The notes under the pieces are model-generated. The model ran no database searches and was not told where the DNA came from. It saw only the letters and a list, made by a program, of their open reading frames with translations. A DNA stretch of 50,383 bases from a virus. This document shows, in pieces, positions 44,150 through 50,383 of the stretch. Where the stretch lies: the IMG/VR virus record IMGVR_UViG_3300007514_000021, positions 1 through 50,383 of that record; one strand, 5' to 3'. The position numbers and the translations under genes were made by a program. The stretch's first letter is position 1; every line of letters starts with the position of its first letter.

Positions 44150-44524
44150 ATGGCACACTTTGCAGAACTTAATTCAAATAATGAAGTATTACGAGTAATC
44201 GTAGTATCTAATGAGGATGTAGATGCCAATGGTGGTGATCAACATGCTGATGCAGAAACTTTTGTTACAACTATTGTTCCACATTCAACAGGTGGAGTAG
44301 CTTGGAAACAATGTTCTTATAATAATAATTTTAGAAAACAATATGCAGGCAAGGGATATACTTACAATTCATCAAAAAATATATTTATAGCTGATAAACC
44401 TTATCCATCTTGGACTTTAGATTCTAATGATGATTGGCAACCGCCAACCAGTAAGCCTGATGATGGGAAACTTTATTATTGGAACGAAACAGACACACAA
44501 TGGGAGGAGATAACTAGTGGCTAG
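44150..44524 (+). CDS. Conserved marine phage fibre-locus protein (124 aa)
   Basis: The start MAHFAELNSNNEVLRVIVVS, the middle WKQCSYNNNFRKQYAGKGYT and the end PYPSWTLDSNDDWQPPTSKP plus YYWNETDTQWEEI match a small protein repeatedly found beside fibre genes of cyanophages and pelagiphages (recollection). The many aromatic residues suggest surface or sugar contact, but the function is not known. Overlaps the next gene by 8 nt. Confidence 0.8.
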   Translation: MAHFAELNSNNEVLRVIVVSNEDVDANGGDQHADAETFVTTIVPHSTGGVAWKQCSYNNNFRKQYAGKGYTYNSSKNIFIADKPYPSWTLDSNDDWQPPTSKPDDGKLYYWNETDTQWEEITSG

Positions 44525-45422
44525 TGCTAATGGTGGAATAATAGGCAAAAGTAATGTGCCAAGTTCACAAGCTGAAGTTATAAGTACATTTAACTCAAGT
44601 GGTACTCTTACAACAGGCGCGCTAACAACCGAAGTTGAATATTTAGTTATTGCTGGTGGTGGTGGTGCTGGAAGCACTGTTTCTGGTGGAGGCGGAGCTG
44701 GTGGTTATAGGACAGCTAGTGGTTTCTCGGTTTCAAGTTCAACCGACTACTCAATTACTGTAGGTGCAGGTGGAGCTCAAAGTAATGCAGGAAATAGTTC
44801 TGCAATGCACGGATCAGATTCAGTTTTTTCTTCAATAACTTCCGAAGGCGGTGGATACGGAGCAGGTTTCCAAGGGGCAGGTGATGCTGGTGGCTCTGGC
44901 GGTGGTGTTGGTGGTAGAAATGGTTACGCAAACGGTTTAGGAGGCGGTGCTGCATCACCTTCTGGTCAAGGTAATGCTGGTGGCGGTCGAGGTGGCGGTG
45001 GAGCTAACGCACTTGGCGGCGGAGGCGGCGGCGGAGGTGCTGGCGCAGTTGGTGGTCATAGTAGGCAGACTGATGGGACCAATTATAGCCACGGTGGTCA
45101 CGGTGGTGCTGGTACGGCTTCTTCAATCACAGGTTCATCTGTAACAAGAGCTGGTGGTGGTGGAGGCGGTGGTGATGTTAGTCAATCTGGTGGAACTGGT
45201 GGAACTGGTGGTGGTGGTAATGGTGCTGGTAACAATCAGTCATCATCAGCGCCAACTGTAAACACAGGTAGTGGTGGCGGAGGTTCTGGTAACAGTATCA
45301 ATAGTACAGCAGGTGCCTCTGGTGTTGTTATCATTAAAGAACCCGCAGTTACAACTAACACTTCTGGAGTTTGGACTATGCAAGCGGTTTATATTGCTGT
45401 AGCAGGAAACAACTGGACTTAG
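44517..45422 (+). CDS. Glycine-rich adhesin candidate
   Basis: GTG 44517 with GGAGGAG 8 nt upstream (44502-44508). After a short N-terminus and VEYLVIAGGGGAGSTVSGGG, most of the 301-aa protein consists of Gly runs separated by short variable loops (GGGGAGGYRTASGF, GRGGGGANALGGGGGGGGAG). This resembles phage tip adhesins with polyglycine-II sandwich domains, in which Gly-rich motifs stack and the loops contact the receptor. The reverse-strand ORFs here are shadows. Receptor binding is inferred by architecture. Confidence 0.75.
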   Translation: MASANGGIIGKSNVPSSQAEVISTFNSSGTLTTGALTTEVEYLVIAGGGGAGSTVSGGGGAGGYRTASGFSVSSSTDYSITVGAGGAQSNAGNSSAMHGSDSVFSSITSEGGGYGAGFQGAGDAGGSGGGVGGRNGYANGLGGGAASPSGQGNAGGGRGGGGANALGGGGGGGGAGAVGGHSRQTDGTNYSHGGHGGAGTASSITGSSVTRAGGGGGGGDVSQSGGTGGTGGGGNGAGNNQSSSAPTVNTGSGGGGSGNSINSTAGASGVVIIKEPAVTTNTSGVWTMQAVYIAVAGNNWT

Positions 45423-45467
45423 GAAAATAATAAGGAATTAAAAACATTAATAGAGAGCTCATAGGAG

Positions 45468-45483
45468 TATAAATAGATATATG
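45468..45483 (+). promoter_or_regulatory. Late promoter fused to the 45481 start codon
   Basis: TATAAATA (45468-45475), GATAT, ATG 45481, the same arrangement as at gp25 and the gp2-like gene. GGAG at 45464-45467 lies upstream of the box and would not be in a transcript starting after it. Confidence 0.8.
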
Positions 45484-46041
45484 GCGTATTCAAGAGGAAG
45501 AAGATTAGCACAATTTTTACAAAGTGATGGAACAATTTCTGCTGGCAAAATACCAGCTGATTCAATTGATAGCACAAAAATAGCAGATGATGCTATTGAT
45601 AGTGAACATTATACTAATACTTCAATAGATACTGCTCATATAGCAGATGATCAAGTAACACTGGCCAAAATGGCTGGACTAGCTAGAGGGACCATAATTT
45701 ATGGAGATTCTTCTGGTAACCCGGCAGCTTTATCGATTGGATCTTCTGGTCAAGCACTAACCTCAGATGGTACTGATGTATCATGGGGATCTGGTGGTAA
45801 AACCACAGAAGAAATACAAGATATAATTGGTGCAATGGTCTCTGGGAATACAGAAACAAGATTTACAGCTACTTATGATGATACAAATGCTAAGTTAAAT
45901 TTCGAAACCCCTGCGGTTGGAACAGAACTTAGAGTAATAGGCAGAGGTTCTTTACCTGGTGCTTATGTAGATTGTACAGTAAGTAACGCAACATTAACTG
46001 TCGTAGGTAGGGCAGCAAATATTTCAGTAGGAGTAACATAA
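45481..46041 (+). CDS. Fibre-type protein (186 aa)
   Basis: The N-terminus AYSRGRRLAQFLQSDGTISA is followed by two SIDSTKIADDAIDSEHY-like repeats that also occur in the large gene downstream, then YGDSSGNPAALSIGSSGQAL. TEEIQDIIGAMVSGNTETRF and a short beta end follow. It is shorter than a full fibre and may be an N-terminal fibre subunit split from its shaft. The stop overlaps ATG 46041 (TAATG), so the two products may form one fibre. Confidence 0.8.
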   Translation: MAYSRGRRLAQFLQSDGTISAGKIPADSIDSTKIADDAIDSEHYTNTSIDTAHIADDQVTLAKMAGLARGTIIYGDSSGNPAALSIGSSGQALTSDGTDVSWGSGGKTTEEIQDIIGAMVSGNTETRFTATYDDTNAKLNFETPAVGTELRVIGRGSLPGAYVDCTVSNATLTVVGRAANISVGVT

Positions 46042-49000
46042 TGGCAAATAGATACCCATTAATCGTAGATTCTAGCGCATTAGCAATCAAAGAATTACCC
46101 GCAGGTGATGGGTTATTATTCGCAGATAACGATAAAATAGTAATTGGCACTGGTGGAAGTGACTTAACTCTCTACCACGATGGCACAAATTCTTATATCA
46201 CTAATGGAACTGGAGCATTAAAAATTGCTACAGAAACTAGTGGTATAGCAGTAACAATAGGACATACAACCTCAGAAACAACTGTGGCAGATAATTTAAC
46301 GGTCACAGGAGATATGAGTATAGGTGGTAACTTTGATGTTACGGGTACACTTGATTTTAGTGATTCAGCAATTACTAATGTTGGTGATATTCAATTAGAT
46401 AGTATCACAGGAGATGCAGATTCAAATACTGCAATAACCTTTAGTGGTTCTGATGTTATAACAATATCGGCCGCGGGCGCGAACCAAGTAACATTTATTG
46501 ATGGAGCTATTGTTCCTTCAACAGATAGTGATATAGACTTAGGTACAAGTTCGGTAGAATTTAAAGATGCATTCTTTGATGGTACAGTCACCTCAGATGC
46601 TTTTGCAGGACCTTTAACAGGTAATGTTACGGGTAATGCTGATACAGCAACAGCACTAGCTACAGGAAGAACAATAGGAATGACTGGAGATGTTGTTTGG
46701 ACATCACCTTCATTTGATGGTAGTGGAAACATAACCGCTGCAGCTACAATACAAGCTGGATCAGTGGAAAACTCCATGTTAGCAGATGATGCAGTAGACA
46801 GTGATGAAATAGCTGCAGGTGCAATAGACTTAGCTCATATGTCAGTAAACTCTATCGATAGCGATCAATACGTTGATGGTTCAATAGATACTGCTCATAT
46901 AGCTGCCAGTCAAATAACAAATGCTTTAATGGCAGATGATGCTATTGATAGTGCAGAAATTGCAAATGGAGCTATTGATTTGGTTCATATGTCTGTTAAT
47001 TCAATAGATTCAGATCAGTATGTAGATGGTTCAATAGACACTATTCATATAGCCGATGATCAAATTACAGCAGATAAACTAGCTAATACAGCAGTTACTG
47101 CAGGTTCATATGGTACTTCAACAGCTATTCCAGTAATTACTGTTGATGCTCAAGGACGTTTGACAGCTGCTAGTACAGCTGCAATAAGCACAAGCTTTAC
47201 TTTATCAGCTGATTCAGGTTCTAATGATACTTTTAATACTGGCGAAACTCTAACAATTGCTGGTACTACTAATCAAATAGCAACTACAGTTTCAAATAAC
47301 CAAATTCAAATAGGATTCCCAACTGATGTAACAATTTCGGGAGATCTAACGGTAAGTGGAGATACTACAACCGTAAATACAGCAACCCTGGCGGTAGAAG
47401 ATCCTTTAGTATCTTTAGCTACAGGTAATAACGCAGCTGATGCAGTAGATATTGGAATATACGGACTGTATGATACCTCAGGTTCACAAGACCTTTATGG
47501 AGGATTATTCAGAGATGCTTCCGATTCAGGAAAATGGAAATTATTTAAAGACAATCAGGCAGTACCGACCACAACAGTTAATACAAGTGGTACAGGATAT
47601 GCGACTGGAACATTAGTTGCTAATATAGAAGGTGCTGTCACAGGAAATGCTGATACAGCTACAGCTCTGGCTACTGGTAGAACTATAGGAATGACTGGAG
47701 ATGTTGTATGGACATCTGCAAGTTTTGATGGATCAGGTAACGTTACAGGAACAGCAGCTATCCAAGCAGATTCTGTTGATTTAACTACGCATACTACAGG
47801 AAATTATGTAGCAACCGTTACAGCTGGTACAGGATTAACAAGTACAGGAGCAACTTCAGGTGAAGGTATTGCTCATTCACTATCCGTTGATGCAACACAA
47901 GGAGGTATTACTTCTTTAGGAACATTATCAAGTTTAGCAGTAAGTGGTAATCAAACAATTGGTGGAACATTAGGAGTTACGGGAGTTATAAGTCCTACAA
48001 CTCATATTGATATGCCAGATAGTGCAATTATTAAGTTAGGAACAGGTGATGATTTACAGATTTCACACGATGGTACTCATACTTATATGTCTAATGGAAC
48101 AGGAAATCTGTTTATAGAGTCCGATAATATTTATTTTAGAAATGCTGCACGAACTGAATATTATGCATCATTTATTGTTAATGGAGGTACAGGTCTTTAT
48201 TATGATAATTCAAAGAAATTAGACACAGTAACGGGTGGTATAGATGTAACAGGTACAGTTGTTTGTGATGGTGGTAATTTTGATGGAGCTGCTACCTTTA
48301 ATGATACAGGTGCAGATGTAGATTTCAGAATTGAATCTAACAACAACGCTAATATATTCTTTGTTGATGGTGGGAACGACAAGATTGGTGTAGGAACTAC
48401 TAGCCCAGATAGTTTATTATCTGTAACTAGCACAGGAGCTGCTAGTGAAGATGTTCTTTATTTAAAATCTGGTGCTGACAATGTTAATGAATATTTAGGA
48501 ATAGCTTTTGAAACTGCAATAGGTGGAAATGGTCCACACGCTGCAATTCGAGCTTATAATGGTCCTTCTTCAGCAAACGATTCATATCTTGCTCTTCTTA
48601 CTACTACAGATGGTGGAACACTCACACAAGGTTTAATACAAGATCATGCAGGGAGAGTATTGATTGGAATTACTGAATCTGATTTCCAAAATAATTATTT
48701 TCAAATAGAAGGAACAAGCTCAACTAATTCAAGTATGAGTTTATTTAGAAATGCAGCTAGTGCAGTTGGACCATATTTAAATTTTGGTAAATCAAGAGGT
48801 GCTTCAGTAAATTCAGATACAGTTATTCAAGATGATGATAATCTTGGATCAATAATGTTTTATGCAGCAGATGGCACTGACAGAAATTCTTCCAGTGCAT
48901 ATATAACCGCCGCAATAGATGGAACACCTGGATCTGATGATACACCGGGCAGACTTGTATTTGGAACAACTTCAGATGGCGGAAATGGTGCAACAGAAAG

Positions 49001-50383
49001 AATGCGTATTGATTCTAGTGGAAATTTATTTCTTGGTATGACTTCAGGACATCATGCAGGTTCAGGTAGAATTAATTTTGAAATGAAAGGAACAAGCTCT
49101 GCAATTATTGGGTTTGATATTGGTGGAACTGCTTCAACTTATATGTATGATAGTGGACAATCAGGTGCACTCGAAATTAATCATCCCGCTTCAGTATATT
49201 TAAATGCAGATACTAATATAAGATTTGCAACAGGCAGTAATGCAGAAGCTATGCGTATTAATTCCGATGGGAATATTGGTATAGGAACTACTTCCAATTC
49301 ACATCCACTTAGAATTGTACAAGCAACTAGTGCAGCAGGATTACATATGCCTCTAAAAATTAATACTAGTTCTTATAATGATAATGGATATTATTCATTA
49401 ATTGGATTTGGTATAGAAAATACTGCAGGTGCAGGTGCTGCTATCGGGTTTAATAGAACTGCAGGATATGATAGAGGTTCACTTGTATTCATGACAAGAT
49501 CTGCTTCGACTCATACTAACCCGGTTGCTGGTGATATACGTATGACAATCGATAAAGATGGTACTGTTGATATTGCAGGTAAATTAGATGTAAATAATTT
49601 AACAATTGCAGGTGCACAAGGTTCTGATGGACAAGTACTAACTTCAACAGGAAGTGGAGTAGGATGGGAAGATGCATCTGGTGGTGGCGGTGGTGGCGTA
49701 ACCGGTACAGTAGGCGGAGCAAACTTTACTAATTCAATACTCGTAGGACATACAACAACAGGAACATTAAGTTCAGCTGATGGAAACGTAGGTATTGGTG
49801 CCAATGCAATGAATGCTATTACCTCAGGAGATCAAAACGTCTTTATAGGTTATAATTCAGGTACAGATGCAACTGATGCTAGTTATAATGTGGGTGTTGG
49901 CGCACTATCGTTAGAAAATGTGATAGGAAATTCCGGAGCTTCTCAAGGAATGGGTAATGTAGCTGTTGGTCAAGCAACTTTGCAAGCTTGTACAACTGGT
50001 TCAGGTAATGTAGCAATAGGTAGTTATGATGGTGCCAGGCAACAACCATTAAAAGCAAATACTACAGGAAGTGGTAACGTAGCAATTGGTACAGGAGCAA
50101 TGCAATCAAATGTTACCGGAAGTGGAATAACTGCTGTTGGTAAAAATGCTATGACAAGTTTCGCAGCTTCAGGTGATAATAGAAACACAGCTATTGGTCA
50201 TGGAGCTTTATTTACTTTTAATGGTAATCCAGGATTCTGTACTGTAGTGGGTGAATATGCAGGTTATAGTTTAACAGGTACATCAGTTGGTTATAATACT
50301 TTTGTAGGAACACACTCTGGATATCAACTTGGTTCAGGTAGCCAATCAAATACAGCAATCGGAGCTAGAGCAATGCAAGGTGG
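46041..50383 (+). CDS. Giant tail fibre with YadA-like head repeats, 3' partial
   Basis: The frame is open from ATG 46041 to the right edge (1447 codons), so the C-terminus is missing. It starts ANRYPLIVDSSALAIKELPA. Two copies of an EIAxGAIDLxHMSVNSID module lie about 150 nt apart (from 46805 and 46955). A domain nearly identical in protein to the one at 40621-40930 (GLYDTSGSQDLYGGLFRDAS) lies at about 47338-47640. Repeated GIGTTS/DSSGNLFLG segments follow, and the last about 190 residues carry GSGNVAIGTGAMQS-type repeats as in trimeric autotransporter heads. Probably an adhesin fibre; an S74 domain could follow outside the window. Confidence 0.88.
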   Translation, partial: MANRYPLIVDSSALAIKELPAGDGLLFADNDKIVIGTGGSDLTLYHDGTNSYITNGTGALKIATETSGIAVTIGHTTSETTVADNLTVTGDMSIGGNFDVTGTLDFSDSAITNVGDIQLDSITGDADSNTAITFSGSDVITISAAGANQVTFIDGAIVPSTDSDIDLGTSSVEFKDAFFDGTVTSDAFAGPLTGNVTGNADTATALATGRTIGMTGDVVWTSPSFDGSGNITAAATIQAGSVENSMLADDAVDSDEIAAGAIDLAHMSVNSIDSDQYVDGSIDTAHIAASQITNALMADDAIDSAEIANGAIDLVHMSVNSIDSDQYVDGSIDTIHIADDQITADKLANTAVTAGSYGTSTAIPVITVDAQGRLTAASTAAISTSFTLSADSGSNDTFNTGETLTIAGTTNQIATTVSNNQIQIGFPTDVTISGDLTVSGDTTTVNTATLAVEDPLVSLATGNNAADAVDIGIYGLYDTSGSQDLYGGLFRDASDSGKWKLFKDNQAVPTTTVNTSGTGYATGTLVANIEGAVTGNADTATALATGRTIGMTGDVVWTSASFDGSGNVTGTAAIQADSVDLTTHTTGNYVATVTAGTGLTSTGATSGEGIAHSLSVDATQGGITSLGTLSSLAVSGNQTIGGTLGVTGVISPTTHIDMPDSAIIKLGTGDDLQISHDGTHTYMSNGTGNLFIESDNIYFRNAARTEYYASFIVNGGTGLYYDNSKKLDTVTGGIDVTGTVVCDGGNFDGAATFNDTGADVDFRIESNNNANIFFVDGGNDKIGVGTTSPDSLLSVTSTGAASEDVLYLKSGADNVNEYLGIAFETAIGGNGPHAAIRAYNGPSSANDSYLALLTTTDGGTLTQGLIQDHAGRVLIGITESDFQNNYFQIEGTSSTNSSMSLFRNAASAVGPYLNFGKSRGASVNSDTVIQDDDNLGSIMFYAADGTDRNSSSAYITAAIDGTPGSDDTPGRLVFGTTSDGGNGATERMRIDSSGNLFLGMTSGHHAGSGRINFEMKGTSSAIIGFDIGGTASTYMYDSGQSGALEINHPASVYLNADTNIRFATGSNAEAMRINSDGNIGIGTTSNSHPLRIVQATSAAGLHMPLKINTSSYNDNGYYSLIGFGIENTAGAGAAIGFNRTAGYDRGSLVFMTRSASTHTNPVAGDIRMTIDKDGTVDIAGKLDVNNLTIAGAQGSDGQVLTSTGSGVGWEDASGGGGGGVTGTVGGANFTNSILVGHTTTGTLSSADGNVGIGANAMNAITSGDQNVFIGYNSGTDATDASYNVGVGALSLENVIGNSGASQGMGNVAVGQATLQACTTGSGNVAIGSYDGARQQPLKANTTGSGNVAIGTGAMQSNVTGSGITAVGKNAMTSFAASGDNRNTAIGHGALFTFNGNPGFCTVVGEYAGYSLTGTSVGYNTFVGTHSGYQLGSGSQSNTAIGARAMQG

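Noticed and set aside
44755-45144. Alternative-frame ORFs in the glycine-rich gene
   Set aside because: His/Leu/Gln- and Val/Leu/Ala-rich products are frame shadows of GGN repeats, not real proteins.
46391-49804. Minus-strand ORFs opposite the giant fibre
   Set aside because: Pro/Val/Ser-rich products typical of antisense reading of Gly/Thr/Asn fibre codons; the plus frame stays open for 1447 codons.
1-50383. CRISPR array
   Set aside because: Repeats found are all in coding frames (Cys repeats, fibre repeats); no short direct repeats with unique spacers.
1-50383. Insertion sequence or integrase/attachment site
   Set aside because: No transposase or recombinase motif and no terminal inverted repeats around a cargo; layout is continuous T4-like.

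Overview
This is an AT-rich segment (roughly one third GC by eye) of a T4-like marine myovirus genome. The assignment rests on a collinear set of T4-type genes: late-transcription coactivator gp33, helicase loader gp59, ssDNA-binding protein gp32, baseplate proteins gp26, gp51, gp48, gp53, a gp27/gp5 hub pair, gp25, gp6, gp7 and gp8, and head-completion protein gp4. A DUF4815-type giant baseplate protein, modular tail fibres and several small proteins are typical of marine cyanophage or pelagiphage T4-likes. No photosynthesis or other host-derived metabolic gene is visible. A SAR11-type or cyanobacterial host is plausible but not shown by this window.

Layout. 1-2,855: end of a long Cys-rich-repeat / acidic protein, then a coiled-coil membrane protein and two tiny membrane peptides. 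2,856-3,143: a 288-nt non-coding stretch with GC-rich hairpins, three 10-bp-phased A6 tracts and a T4-early-like promoter. 3,144-6,310: an early-type cassette of small, overlapping, mostly unrecognised ORFs, interrupted by two strongly structured RNA elements (about 5,306-5,415 and 6,126-6,195). 6,310-9,436: an unknown conserved protein, gp33, a small membrane protein, gp59, another early-like promoter, gp32 and a bidirectional terminator. 9,579-14,637 (minus strand): gp4, a gp2-like protein, a tail-tube-fold protein, gp26, gp51, a holin-like membrane protein and a repeat-rich tape-measure candidate. 14,693-31,672 (plus strand): baseplate assembly (gp48, gp53, gp27-like, gp5-like, unknown, gp25, gp6, gp7, gp8, DUF4815 protein). 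31,677-50,383: a large fibre/adhesin locus with five long fibre proteins and several small partners. One fibre has an S74 self-cleaving chaperone, one protein is a glycine-rich adhesin candidate, and the last fibre runs off the window.

Regulation. Three near-identical sigma70-type promoters (TTTACA, 17 bp, TATAAT with TGTGG just upstream) match the T4 early promoter pattern. They precede the two small-gene blocks and gp32. At least a dozen TATAAATA late promoters precede structural genes, and divergent copies serve gp4 and gp48. At three genes the late promoter is fused to the start codon with identical spacing (TATAAATAGATATATGGC), which suggests leaderless late mRNAs.

Most interesting points: (i) a 45-nt hairpin RNA whose loop is perfectly complementary over 10 nt to the shared ribosome-binding site of two early genes; (ii) a three-way-junction RNA with its own terminator that also lies in an ATGA-linked ORF; (iii) the late promoter/start-codon fusion; (iv) palindrome-rich GC-codon islands scattered through AT-rich late genes, including one of two tandem repeats recoded to GC-rich synonyms; (v) shared beta modules inserted in both baseplate wedge proteins and fibres.
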